Of a stretch of 64,000 nucleotides of DNA, positions 9,740-20,854 are shown one piece after another. The DNA is from Ascarosepion bandense (taxonomy: Eukaryota > Mollusca > Cephalopoda > Sepiida > Sepiidae). Position 1 is the stretch's first letter; each line of letters starts with the position of its first letter. The DNA is taken from NCBI GenBank assembly GCA_037127315.1, contig JBBBDQ010001686.1:1371001-1435000 (forward strand), read 5' to 3'. A program made the position numbers and the translations under genes. Under the pieces are notes generated by a model. The model ran no database searches and had not been told where the DNA came from. It saw only the letters and a program-made list of their open reading frames with translations.

Positions 9740-12259
9740 TTTTTTATACAATTATTTTTGTTACAAGGACTAATGATGTTAGCAACAAGTTTTACTTTAT
9801 AACAATATAATCTAGTGTAGTGATGTTTTCTTTCGTTGAGCGGCTGCTACGCCTAAGTTTGTTTTTTTTTAGACCGGCGTCTTTCTCATTGATTTCCAAT
9901 CGCATCTATGTCAACTGTCGCTTGGCAACCCATTTTGGAGAAGGAAAACTCCGAACAACAACCCGCAACTCAAGGAGTTAATTGTGCCGAGGAGTGAATA
10001 GCTACTGCGTTATGAGGTTAGAAAAAATCCCCTACAGGCTTTGGAACACTGTTTGTAAAAGACCGTTACCCAACATGCCGAGCAACTTTGGGCGGACTTA
10101 TGGACCCGAGCGTCACTCGTGGGAAATATATGAGAAATACAAATAGAAATAAAAAGTCCAGTATGGCTCTTCCAGTAGATAAACAGGGAGTCCGTCCTTC
10201 AGAAGGTAACCTACACAAAGTATGAATCTTTAGGTCCCCACAACCAGGATGATCCTAATGATGGCCCAGAAAGAAAGAAAAAATAAAATGGCCTCGTGAG
10301 GAGTACAAAGTCGTTATGACTGCGTTTCATGAAGCGTTACTCAAACCTCAAAAAAACATCACTCGCCAAATATATTGCATTTGGCGAGGAAAGGTTTGAC
10401 AAACAGATAGAAATAACATTGACGAAAATAAAGTAGCCAAGGTACGAAGGTACATCATGCGCAATAACCGATTTTCAGAGGCTGAGATTAAGGAGAAAAA
10501 AATTGCAATAAAATGAGTTCCAAACAAGTTGAAAAGAATTATTTTTCGAAAACCAGAACAGTATATAAGAAACCAAGTTATAAATCAAGAGCTATATAAG
10601 CCAGATACAAAATATTGCAATGGAGGAACGAGAACAACTCCCAAGATTACAACCAACAAAGCCTAACCTCGACACTATTAAGCTTTACAATGCAGCACTC
10701 AAATTAATTTTGGATGAAGAAGACACTGATATAAATCTCAATGAAGCAATATATGCATCAGCAATAGCAGCAACCAAAAAATTGAACATCAAATTAAAAA
10801 CAAGGCAGTCTCGCAGACATGAAGATCTACCTAGGAAAAGAAAAACAGAAAAAGAAATCGAACAATTTAGAAGTGAATTATCAGTACTCGATGAACTGAC
10901 AAGAGGAATAAATGTAAGAACTAGAAAAGGCAGAAGAGTCGAAAGAAAATACAATATTAGAAATGAAAATGAAGTCCTATAAACTAAGGAAAAATAAAGC
11001 TAACAATACAAGTGAAGGCTATGACAAAAGATCAAGATTCTACAGACAAAACAAGAATTCTCAAACCGATGAAAAGAAATTTCACAGGGAAATAGGTAAA
11101 AAAAAGAAGTGAAGTGACACTCCCCAACCTTTGTTGTATAACCAAGAGGTTAAACAACAAAAGACTGGATGATACAATTAGTTAAACAACATGAAAACAG
11201 AAAAATAAAATATTCAATAATGAAAGAAGGCAGTAAATACAAACAAGATTTACACTTAGTAGATTCTGTAGAAAAGCAAAACAGAAGCCAAGAACCAACT
11301 ATTGCAGCAAAAAATATGAAAATGAAAGCCAAAGATAAAGCTCTTGAACAGATGAAACAACTCTGGCAAGAGAAACCTCTGCATGGCCAATATCCAGAAC
11401 GTGCTAATAAAACCAATATTGATAAACTTAATACTTCCCCATGGTTACGTGCATCTGGATTAAAGTCTGTGACTGAAGGCTTTATTCTTGCTGCGCAAGA
11501 CGAAAGTCTTTTCACTGGGAACTTTCAAGAAAATATTCTACATAATAATGTGGATCCAAAATGCAGGTTTTGTGATAAATACCAAGAAACAATAGACCAT
11601 CTAATCTCAGGATGATCTGTACTTGCCTCAAATGAATATAAAATTGTCACGATAGAGTAGGGCAATATTTACACTGGACAACGTGCAAACACTATGGAAA
11701 ATCTGTAAACAAACACTGGTATGAACATCACCCAGCACCGGTTACAGAAATAGAAGATATCACCATTCTATAGGATTACACCATCTATAAAGACGAACAA
11801 TTGAAGCAAATAGGCCGGACATTATTGTTAAAAACCAAAGAGAAAAAACTTGCTTATTTATTGATATGGCTTGTCCAGTGAATTGTAACATAGCAACCAA
11901 GGAATTTGAAAAACTATCAAAATATAAAGACCTGGAAATTGAAATAGAAAAAATGTGGAAATTGAAAACAAGAGTTGTGCCAGTGATAGTAGGTGCACTT
12001 GGAATGATAAAAAATGGAACAAAACAACACATTGAGAGAATCTCTGGAAACCCCAGCTTAAATGATATACAAAAAATTGTTTTGTTAAGTACAGCCCACG
12101 CACAAAGGAGAACTTTGTGTATATAACGCTAGAATTCTTAGAGAAATATGAAAAAACATGAAATGGAACCATAACAACACACCACGATCTGCCTTAGGTC
12201 TTCCTGCAGGCTTGGTAGCTAGTGCGACCAAAGCAAAAACCAATTTATAATGAAAAATG

Positions 12260-12262
<3 letters not shown>
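9740..12262 (+). mobile_element. R4/Dong-like LINE copy B: N-terminal and C-terminal parts, RT deleted
   Basis: After a possible 5' UTR (9,740-10,230), reading with frameshifts gives a Myb-like DNA-binding stretch IKWPREEYKVVMTAFHEALL and QIYCIWRGKV (10,286-10,410), then NIDENKVAKVRRYIMRNNRF. A clean 120-codon frame (10,620-10,982) follows with acidic/basic RKRKTEKEIEQFRSEL and DELTRGINVRTRKGRR. From 11,020 KRSRFYRQNKNSQTD aligns with copy D, but near 11,125-11,160 the sequence jumps over the whole RT domain to the region before the zinc knuckle. 11,169-11,615 holds the linker and knuckle (CRFCDKYQETIDHLIS, then a stop in place of the next Gly-Cys). RLE remnants run to 12,110. The 3' end is (AAT)n at 12,263-12,311. 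The internal deletion of about 1.4 kb makes this copy non-autonomous. Confidence 0.85.

Positions 12263-12311
<49 letters not shown>
12263..12311. repeat. (AAT)n microsatellite
   Basis: Sixteen or so AAT units forming the tail of LINE copy B and the left border of repeat X copy 2. Confidence 0.9.
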
Positions 12312-12312
<1 letters not shown>

Positions 12313-12835
12313 TTCTCATATATTTGATGATTTTTATACATTTTATTCGTTTCTTATTTATTAATTTCTATCTTTTAAACTCCCCTTAATAATAATCCAT
12401 GAAGAAGTGACACGTTTTATAACGGACTGTTTTCTCCGATATCTGGTATAAAATGTATCTGTATGTGATTATATATACATCGGGTAGATGACACACTTCG
12501 GCCATGAAGGGTACTTAAGTTAAGAAAAGGAATACTCTGAATTAAAACCTTCACTGCATTGCGGTCATACTCTAACACGGTGAAAGCTTTGGGAATGAAT
12601 TCTGATAACAAATCCACAGCTTAAGCCCCTAAGACAGTATGATGTTATGCTCAACTTCGTTCTGGCAACTGTTGCGAGATCCTCACTACCATGTAGATCT
12701 GTACAGGCATAACCAATATTCCGTCTCCACCCGCAGCTGAGACATGACTTTTAGAGTGTAGATCCATGGGTTTTCTCGAGACTGTCGAATGACATATTTT
12801 AAAAAACTAAACAATTAATAATAATAAGATTACTC
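12312..12835 (+). repeat. Repeat X, copy 2
   Basis: Starts TGTTCTCATATATTTGATGAT and runs through CTTTTAAACTCCCCTTAATAA, ACGGACTGTTTTCTCCGATA, TATGCTCAACTTCGTTCTGG and ends AAACAATTAATAATAATAA. This copy keeps its short natural (AAT)n end without a LINE, which shows that the A/T-rich tail belongs to repeat X and can serve as a landing site. Confidence 0.65.
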
Positions 12836-12924
12836 TAGCATGGTTTTGATCTTTTTAGGTTTCTTCAGGCGATTTCGTCAGCCAATAGAAATCATGAGCA
12901 TGTACAGCCATAACATAATGACAA

Positions 12925-13080
12925 GAATGTTCTAATATATTTGATGATAATTTTATACTTTTTTATTCGTTTCCTATTTATTTAGATCGATTATTATTTT
13001 TAAAACTACAGCTTATAATAATTTTTAAAGAAGTGATAAGTTTCATAACGGACTGTTTTCTCCGACGTTTTTTTAAATTT
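12925..13080 (+). repeat. Repeat X, copy 3 (5' part only)
   Basis: Matches the first 150 bp of repeat X (TGTTCTAATATATTTGATGA to CATAACGGACTGTTTTCTCC), then breaks off. About 40 bp of L2-like LINE tail (CATATCGCCCCAAGCGAC) follow at 13,087. Confidence 0.6.
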
Positions 13081-13133
13081 TTTATAATCATATCGCCCCA
13101 AGCGACTCAGATTTTTCATACGTTATACTGCCA

Positions 13134-13134
<1 letters not shown>

Positions 13135-13187
<53 letters not shown>
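13135..13187. repeat. (AT)n microsatellite
   Basis: About 26 AT dinucleotides. Confidence 0.95.
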
Positions 13188-13189
<2 letters not shown>

Positions 13190-13204
13190 ACTAGAATGAA
13201 TAAT

Positions 13205-13780
13205 AATGATAATGTTTTCATATATTTGATGATTTTTATACATTTTATTCGTTTTTTTATACGTTTTATTCATTTATTAAGTTCTATCATTATCTTTTAA
13301 ACTCCCCTTAATAAAAATTCTTGAGAAGTGACACGTTTTATAACGGACTGTTTTCTCCGATATCTGGTATAAAATGTATCTGTCTGTGTTTATGCATGTA
13401 TATCTATATACTTCGGATAGATGGAACTCTTGAGCCAGGAAAGGTGTTTAAGCTCAGAGGAGGGAAACTCTGAATTAAAACCTCCGTGGCCGCGCGGTCA
13501 TGCCCTATCATGGTAAAGGCTTCGGGAATTAATTCTGATGAAAAATCCACAGCCGGATCCTCTAAGAGTGTAGGATGTTATGCTTAACTTCGTTCTGGCA
13601 ACTACTGTGAGACTGTCACGCCCATGTGGGCTTGAACAGGCATTACAGATATTCCACCGCCACCAGCAGCCGAAGCATGTTTTTGGGGGTGCAGATCCAT
13701 GGGGTCTCTTGAGATCGACGAATTCCACATATATACGATTAAACAATTAATTATATATAATAATAAAGATAACAATGGCA
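13205..13780 (+). repeat. Repeat X, copy 4 (most complete)
   Basis: Complete version of about 570 bp: ATGTTTTCATATATTTGATG at the left, ACGGACTGTTTTCTCCGATA, GGCAACTACTGTGAGACTGT, CCACCAGCAGCCGAAGCATG, ending in AAACAATTAATTATATATAA and (AAT)n. No coding potential was seen. It directly precedes LINE copy C, as copy 1 precedes copy A. Confidence 0.65.
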
Positions 13781-13782
13781 GA

Positions 13783-13833
<51 letters not shown>

Positions 13834-13836
<3 letters not shown>

Positions 13837-14731
13837 GACAAACCTCTGCATGGCCAATATCCAGTACGTGCCAATAAATCCAATGTTGACAAAGTTAATA
13901 CTCATCGATGGTTACGTGCATCTGGATTAAAGTCTGAAACTGAAGGCTTTATTCTTGCAGCACAAGACCAAAGTCTTTTCACGAGAAACTTTCAGGCAAA
14001 TATTATGCATAATAATATGGATCCAAAATGCAGGTTTTGTGATAAACACCAAGAAACAATAGACCACCTAATCTCAGGCTGTTCTGTGCTTGCCCCAAAT
14101 GAATATAAAAATCGCCACGATAGAGTTGGGCAATATTTACATTGGGCAATATGCAAACATTATGGAAAAGCTGTAGGCAAACACTGGTATGAACATCACC
14201 CAGCACCGGTTACAGAAATAGAAGATGTAACCATTGTATGGGATTACACCATCTACACAGACAGAAAAATTGAAGCAAACAGGCCAGACATTATTGTTAA
14301 AAACCAGAAGGAGAAAACTTGTCTATTAATTGATATGGCTTGTCCAGCGGATTGTAACATAGCAACCAAGTAATTTGAAAATCTGTCAAAATATAAAGAC
14401 CTGGAAATTGAAATAGAAAAAAAGTGGAAATTGAAAACAAGAGTTGTGCCAGTGATAGTAGGTGCACTTGGAATGATAAAAAATGGAACAAAACAACACA
14501 TTGAAAGGATCCCTGGAAACCCCAGCTTAAGAGACATACAAAAAATTGTCTTATTAAGTACAGCCCACACACTAAGGAAAACTTTATCTATGTAATGCTG
14601 AGGATGATAGGGAAGATAGAAAAACATGAAATGGAGCCATAACAACACGCCACTACCTGCCTTAGGTCTCCCCGCAGACTTGGTTGGTAGTGAGACCAAA
14701 GCAGAAATCGAAATATGATGAAAAATGACAT
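13834..14731 (+). mobile_element. R4/Dong-like LINE copy C: 3' part with zinc knuckle and RLE
   Basis: 898-bp copy, closely similar to copy A and starting at the same base (AAAGACAAACC straight after (AAT)n). The open frame runs from inside the AAT tract to 14,371 and joins, in one frame, the linker, the zinc knuckle CRFCDKHQETIDHLISGC (14,030-14,085), WYEHHPAPVTEIEDVTIVWD, and the RLE centre RPDIIVKNQ...LLIDMACPAD (PD-x14-D). A stop at 14,371 then cuts it where the others have KEFEKLSKY. The remaining frame contains WKLKTRVVPVIVGALGMI. The tail is (AAT)n at 14,729-14,744. It is the best-preserved RLE in the window but has no RT. Confidence 0.9.
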
Positions 14732-14819
14732 AATAATAATAATAAAAAATGAAACTCGCATGGCCGAGAAATATCAGACTGTAATCTCGCGAGAATAGCC
14801 GAGTTTCATGGGCAGGTCG

Positions 14820-15095
14820 AGATCTTTAGTCACAGTCGACAGTCATGTGCCGTGTCCCTTCAGGTCGTAAGCGATTATCGACTTCCACTTGGCTCTGGGA
14901 TTTGTCGCTCTCAATAATTTTTCTCTTGGTATCTCTTCTAAGCCCCGCTCCGTCAACCATTTGCTCAGATCTAACAAGTACGTCTCACGCTGCTTCCCTC
15001 TGTCTCTCCTTCCGACCTGTGAATATCAAGTTCTCCAGGCCCTCCCTCGTCATTACGTGTACCAGGAACATAATTTGTTTCTTCCGGATTTTTAA
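14820..15095 (-). mobile_element. RTE-like LINE C-terminal fragment
   Basis: Minus-strand homologue of the 20.2-20.6 and 46.5-46.7 kb pieces: words equal to CCCTTCAGGTCGTAAGCGAT, TCCACTTGGCTCTGG and CCTCCCTCGTCATTACGTG encode the last conserved blocks of an RTE-like polyprotein. No full frame. Confidence 0.65.
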
Positions 15096-15228
15096 AATTG
15101 ATGTTTACAAAGGAAACTCATATCGAAACGATTGTTTCTCGGATAAAGAAAGGAATCAGTCTGGTGTCGAAAAATTTATCACAAGAAAAAAATATTCCAC
15201 CAACAATTAGAAACTTGGTCACCAAATC
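15096..15228. other. Unassigned spacer
   Basis: No recognised gene or repeat; a fragment reading ISLVSKNLSQEKNIPPTIRN is seen in one frame but has no family assignment. Confidence 0.35.
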
Positions 15229-15229
15229 A

Positions 15230-15640
15230 ATTTATTTTTTTAGTCATATCACCCCAAGCAAGGCGGTAACGCCACTGATACGCAGGGGGCTATGTAATAG
15301 TGAAAAGATTGGAAAAGAGAAAGCCGGAAACCACATTCTAAACAGGGAACAAGGGATGAGCCTCTTCACCTGTTCAATAGACGTGGGTGGAGTGTGAACC
15401 GGGCGATAGTTTCGTCTATCTACTCCAATTGAAAAAAATAAAAAAAAAGAGTGAAAAGATTGGAATAGATAAAGCCGGAAACCACATCCTAAGCAGGGAA
15501 CAATGGATGAGTCTCTTCACCTGTTCAATAGACATGAGTGGAGTGTGAACCGGCCGATAGATAGATCTATCTACTCCAATTGAAAGAAAGAAAAGAAAAG
15601 AGTGAAAAGATTGGAAAAGATAAAGCCGGAACTTAAATAT
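15230..15640 (-). repeat. LINE 3'-tail module, inverted, two to three units
   Basis: Reverse copy of the 6.5-7.4 kb array: the tail (CATATCACCCCAAGCAAGGC...CGCAGGGGGCTATGTA) at the left, then modules with GGAAACCACATCCTAA-type words at about 15,327 and 15,478 and a third partial near 15,620. Spacing is about 150 bp. Confidence 0.8.
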
Positions 15641-15654
15641 TGGATTTGATGACA

Positions 15655-17490
15655 TAATTCCAAATTAATCAATAAAAAGCGAATGCATAAAATATGAACG
15701 TGACATGGAATCTTTTTTCATTGCACTCGAAAATCTACAAAAGAACATTATGGATCAGACGTATCAAATATGGAGAGATATGGTAGGAACAAAAAAAAAT
15801 AAAAAACCAAAATAAACAAAAAAAATATGGTTGCGATTGTCCTCAGGATCGTCCTGCGAAATAAAAGACTCTCAAATACAGGAATAGATAAGATAAAACT
15901 AAATATATGATAAATTACAATCAGACATAACCCAAACAGAAAACGCTTGGGTGATCATGTCTCTTTTGAGACGTGACTGACTTGGAAGAAGATTTTCCCG
16001 CAGTAGGCAGTCATTACATTCTGCGGTAGTCTGGTTGCTAACCAAGGCTATAGAAACCAATCTACCCTGTTGATTAATCCATAATCAATTTGCCAATGTC
16101 CTCGAGGACATCATTCGAAATAAAAGACTATCAAATACAGGAATTGATAAGTTAAAACTAAATAAATGACAAAGTACAATCAGACATGATCTAAACAAAA
16201 ATGAGGCAAGAGTGGAAATAGATAAAATGACAGAGGATTAAATACAGACTAAAATAAATGAGATACGAAATAATGATCTCTCAGGAATTAAAATGGAAGA
16301 ATTTAACTGCGACGTAAACAGTTGAACTGATTCAGATTCTGTCAATGATGAAGATGAATCAAACGACATTAGAGAAGAATTCCTTAAAAACAACAACGGT
16401 GAAATCACTGAAGCAAAAAAACCACACCATTCAAATATATAGCAGGTTTTATCATTAACAATGAGATACCTGGTTAGCAAAACCGGATGAAGTCCAACCT
16501 TGGACCTCGTAACTTAATCCCAAATAGATTAATAAAAAGAAACCGAATGAAATGAAATCGTGAAGAATTTAAACAAGACGTTGTCTCTTTTTTTCACTGC
16601 AGTCAAAAATCCACAAAAGAACATCACCGATCAGAACAAACCAAATATGGAGAGATATGTTAGGAACTAAAATAAAACCTATTTCGATCCAAATATGATT
16701 GCCAATTTCCGTGATGAAATCATTTTTTTTATTAAATTGATATAATGAAAGCAAGCTCGAAATGTATAAAACAAGTCATGGCATCTTTTTTCACTAGACT
16801 AGAAAATCCACAGAAGAACTTCAAGGATCAGACATACCAAATATGCAGAGATATGGAAGAAACTGTAAAAATACTATATCTCAAAACAAATACACTTACC
16901 TGTGCCCTCGAGGACATCATTCGAAATAAAATACAGGAATAGATAAGATAAAACTAAATATATGACAAATTACAATCAGACATAACCCAAACAAAAAACG
17001 TTTGAGTGATCATGTCTCATTTGAGACGTCACTGACTTGGAAGAAGATTTTCCCGCAGTAGGCAGTCATTACTTTCTGCGGTAGTCTGGTTGCTAACCAA
17101 GGCTATAGAAACCAATCTACCCTGTTGATTAATCCGTAATCAATTTGCCAATGTCCTCAAGGAAATCATTCGAAATAAAAGACTATCAAATCCAGGAATT
17201 GATAAGATAAAACTAAATGAATGACAAAGTCCAGTCAGACATGATCTAAACAAAAAATGAGGCAAGACTGGAAATAGATAAAATGACAGATGATTAAATA
17301 CAGACTAAAATAAATGAGATACGAAATAATGATTTCTCAGGAATTAAAACGGAAGAATTTAACTGCGACGTAAACATTTGAACTGATTCAGATTCTGTCA
17401 ATGATGAAGATGAATCAAACAACATTACAGAAGAATTCATTGAAAACAACAAAGGTGAAATCACTGAAGCAAAAAACCACATCCTCTAAA
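15655..17490 (+). mobile_element. Duplicated block of degraded R4/Dong-like N-terminal sequence
   Basis: Two diverged copies about 1,050 bp apart (15,690-16,440 and 16,770-17,490), plus a further partial start at 16,545-16,740. Frames give NPQKNFKDQTYQICRDM and EDIIRNK, and KNPQKNITDQ with NMIANFRDEII, resembling the Myb-like N-terminus and following stretch of copy B (KPQKNITRQIYCIWR, VRRYIMRNNRF). Later words TDSDSVNDEDESN are acidic as expected of that linker. Each copy contains the same partial reverse SINE-A (15,945-16,083 and 16,995-17,145), so the duplication happened after the SINE inserted. Many stops. The family assignment is inference. Confidence 0.5.
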
Positions 17491-17494
17491 TAAT

Positions 17495-17975
17495 CAGCAA
17501 AGTAACTTGCACACAAATGTCAGAAAAAGTCCAACTACTAAAACTTTATATGACAAAATGCAAAACATATATCGAAAACATAGGAAACTAAATCAGGTGT
17601 TTCAATTAATGTGCACTTCTGCTTTTCTGTTAAAAGCAGAAGTCCTTAGTGAATTGAAATACTCAGTTTCTTTTTGTCGGACAGAGCCATCAGTTAACGA
17701 AATTTTTTTCTAAACCGTAGCATAATAAATGCAAGACATTATTTAATTAGGAAAGCTTCTGATTGATTTTATGAATAAGATATATAATGGGAAAAAAATT
17801 TCGATGTATAATTTATTTTTATAGGAGTTGTTTTCACTTAAAAAGTTAATTCCAATAATTTATAAAACTTTAAACTTTTTAAATTTCTGTATTGTTTTGT
17901 CCACATTAAGTGATATAATTATTAAGGAAAATATATATTTGCTGATCATACATTTGTTTATTCGGTCTTTCATTT
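17495..17975. other. Gene-free spacer
   Basis: No gene recognised. 17,735-17,970 parallels 2,850-3,050 (see that entry). Confidence 0.4.
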
Positions 17976-18270
17976 CGTGGATAACGGCTCGGAACAAGAA
18001 ATTGGAGAACAGAGTTCGAATTCTAGTTGAATTCGTTACAATCACTAACGCGCAAATACCCTTGGAAAAGGTATTAATCTGTCTCTTTCTTCCAGTTATG
18101 GGTTAAATAACAGGACAGATTGGGTTCTATAACCTTAGCTGGAAACCAGTCTACCGCAGAAAGTAATGGCAACCTACTGCGGGATAATCTTCTGCCCAGT
18201 CAGTCATGTCTCTTTCGAGACATGATCGCCCAAGCGTGTAGCACGTATGGCACTTAATTGTCTGATTGAA
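17976..18270 (+). repeat. SINE-A, full-length copy
   Basis: Plus-strand copy: head ATAACGGCTCGGAACAAGAA and AGAGTTCGAATTCTAG (B box), middle TTATGGGTTAAATAACAGGA, and end CATGTCTCTTTCGAGACATG. Confidence 0.85.
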
Positions 18271-18419
18271 TAAATTAAAATTATTTTTAAAATGACAATA
18301 TCAAATAAAAATGGGAGAAAGAAACATTAAATATTTTTTCAGGATGATAACCGTAATTCCCACAGGTTAAGAAAAATAAGGCATCTACTTAAACATGAGG
18401 ATACACTAAAAATAACGTT

Positions 18420-19155
18420 TACAGTTATAAAAAAATAATGTCGAATTAAGATAAAATAATGTCGGAATAAAAATAAAATGGCGGATTAAAAATAAAATGA
18501 TGTGGGATAGAACAATATCAGATAAAAAAAGAATAATGTCGGATTTAAAATACAGTTAGGTTCGATTAAAAAAATAACGTTGGATTAAAGATAAAATGTT
18601 GTGGAATTAAAATATAATAATATCGGATTAATATATAATAATATTGGATTAAAAACAAAATAATGTCGGATTAAAAATAAACTGTCGGATTAAAAATAAA
18701 GTGGTGTCGGATTAAAAATATAATAATATTGGATTAAAAGAAACCGTGGGATTAGAAATAAAATGGTGTGGGATTCAAGTATGATAATATTGGATTAAAA
18801 ACAAAATAATGTCGGATTAAAAATAAAGTGGTGTCGGATTAAAAATATAAAAATATTGGATTAAAATAAACCGTGGGATTAGAAATAAAATGATGTGGGA
18901 TTCAAATATGATAATATTGGATTAAAAACAAAATAATGTCGGATTAAAAATAAAGTGGTGTAGTATTAAAAATATAAAAATATTGGATTAAAAGAAACCG
19001 TGGGATTAGAAATAAAATGACGTGGGATTTAAATATAATAATATTGGATTAAAAACAAAATAATATCTGTTTAAAAATAAACTGTCGAATTAAAAAAAAA
19101 GTGATATGGGTTTAAAAATCTAACAACGTCAGATTAAAAATAAAATCTATTAATT
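18420..19155. repeat. AT-rich minisatellite, unit about 20-24 bp
   Basis: Degenerate repeats of GGATTAAAAATAAAATGATG-like units with variants (GTCGGATTAAAAATAAACT, TATTGGATTAAAAACAAA). A longer period of about 120 bp is visible in 18,655-19,070 (blocks with AAACCGTGGGATTAGAAATA at about 18,741, 18,868 and 18,994). Confidence 0.85.
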
Positions 19156-19555
19156 CCTTAAATATAACTGAGAAATCCCATATTTATATGGATATACGGG
19201 ATTAAAAAAACTATTTAAAATTGTTTTAATATCAATGAAATGGGATTTATTATTCTGGTGCCTTCTATTTTATAGCTGGACAAGACCAGTTAAGCAAGGT
19301 TTAAGCCGTTTCCGCGTATTATTCACCGCAGCGTGTGGCGCAGAATCCGTTGACAGAGCGACGCCATAACAGTGACAAGAGACGATAGAAGAAGCAAAAG
19401 AAAGAAAGGAAAAACAAACAAAACCCAAAACATCCCGCTCAATATAATATAACGTTACGCATTTGTTTGCCGTTAAAAATTAGGAACGGCCATTTTGATG
19501 CATATCACTATGCGAAGAAAAGACGACTGACGGCTAGAATGAACAGCAGAGCCTA
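19156..19555. other. Gene-free stretch
   Basis: No recognised repeat or gene. 19,300-19,400 is GC-richer than its neighbours (GCAGCGTGTGGCGCAGAATC) but contains no motif I can name. Confidence 0.4.
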
Positions 19556-19597
19556 TCTTCTTCTTCTTCTTCTTCTTCTTCTTCTTCTTCTTCTTCT

Positions 19598-19632
<35 letters not shown>

Positions 19633-20850
19633 TTCTTCTTCTATCTGCTTTGTCCTTTCAAGACGTAGGTGATCATGGCTTTCCGCGTCTCCCTATCCCT
19701 GGTGGCTCTTAGCACGCTTTCTCCTGTCACACCACACAAACCCCGCTATGCCATCCACTAGCTCAAGCCCATAAATCTAGAATATAAATGTATAGAAACT
19801 AGCATGGCCACAAAATGAGGGATCAGTTTATATATTGATTATAATATAGAATTGATCCCCCATTTTATACCCACATTATAATTTTTTATAAACAGTTGGC
19901 ATGTATATTCTTCTTCTATGTGCCTTCTCCTTTCAGGACGTAGGCGATCATGGCCTTCCACTTCTCCTTATTGCTGGTGACTCATAGCACGCTTTCTCCT
20001 GTTACACCACCGAAACCCCGCTATGCCATCCAATAGCTCAAGCCCATAAATCTAGAATATAAATGTATAGAAACTAGCATGGCCACAAAATGAGGGATCA
20101 GTTTATATATTGATTATAATATAGAATTAAGTCCCCATTTTATACCTACATTATAATTGTTTATAAACAATTGGCATGTATATTCTTCTTCTATGTGCCT
20201 TCTCCTTTCAGGACGTAGGCGATCATGGCCTTCCACGTCTCCTTATTCCTGGTGATTCATAGCAAGCTATCTCCTGTTACACCACCCAAACCCCGCTATG
20301 TCATCCACTAGCTCAAGCCCATAAATCTAGAATATAAATATATAGAAGCTAGCATGGCCATAAAATGTGCAACCCTCATTTCACCATCCACCCGCACAGG
20401 CCAGTTAAGTACGTCACACGTTGTTTTCTCCTGTCTCTTCTTCCCTCTATCTGGCCTGTTAGTATCAGGTTTTCAAAGCCCTCTTTCTTCATTGTATGTC
20501 CTAGGAACATTAGCTGTCTCTTCCTGATGCTCAGTATTAATTTCCTTTTCATTTCCATCATTTCCAAGACCTCATCATTGCTCACAGGATCAATCCATGA
20601 TATCCGCAGCATCCTTCTGTAGAGCACCATTTGAGTTGCTTCAAGTTTTTCCTTCATCTTCGATGTCATTTACTGTAATATTGAAGAACTGATATCATAT
20701 AGCACTCCAGTACTCTCCTTTTTGTTTCTAGTGAAAATTTCCTGTTTCATTATACTCTACTCAGCTTCTGGAACGCATCTTTCACCATGCCAATTCACCT
20801 TCGGATCTCTGTGTCACAATTTCCATCTTCAGTTAACGCTGTGCTCCTCA
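19556..20850 (-). mobile_element. RTE-like LINE 3' end with three tail modules and (CTT)n
   Basis: Minus-strand element. From the right, 20,669-20,376 encodes KMKEKLEATQMVLYRRMLRI, DPVSNDEVLEMMEMKRKL, KRQLMFLGHTMKKEGFENLI and LTGQIEGRRDRRKQRVTY, the C-terminal region of RTE-like LINEs. Leftward, the last 100 bp of the element plus about 150 bp of flank is repeated with a period of 270-272 bp (CTTTCAGGACGTAGG-type words at about 19,655, 19,935 and 20,208). The leftmost unit ends in (CTT)n at 19,556-19,643, i.e. the (GAA)n tail. Inverted repeats at 19,811-19,869 and 20,085-20,142 lie in the flank part. Confidence 0.8.
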
Positions 20851-20854
20851 TTAT

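Noticed and set aside
13498..13746. 82-residue minus-strand frame in repeat X
   Set aside because: Other repeat X copies do not keep the frame, and it has no family motifs.
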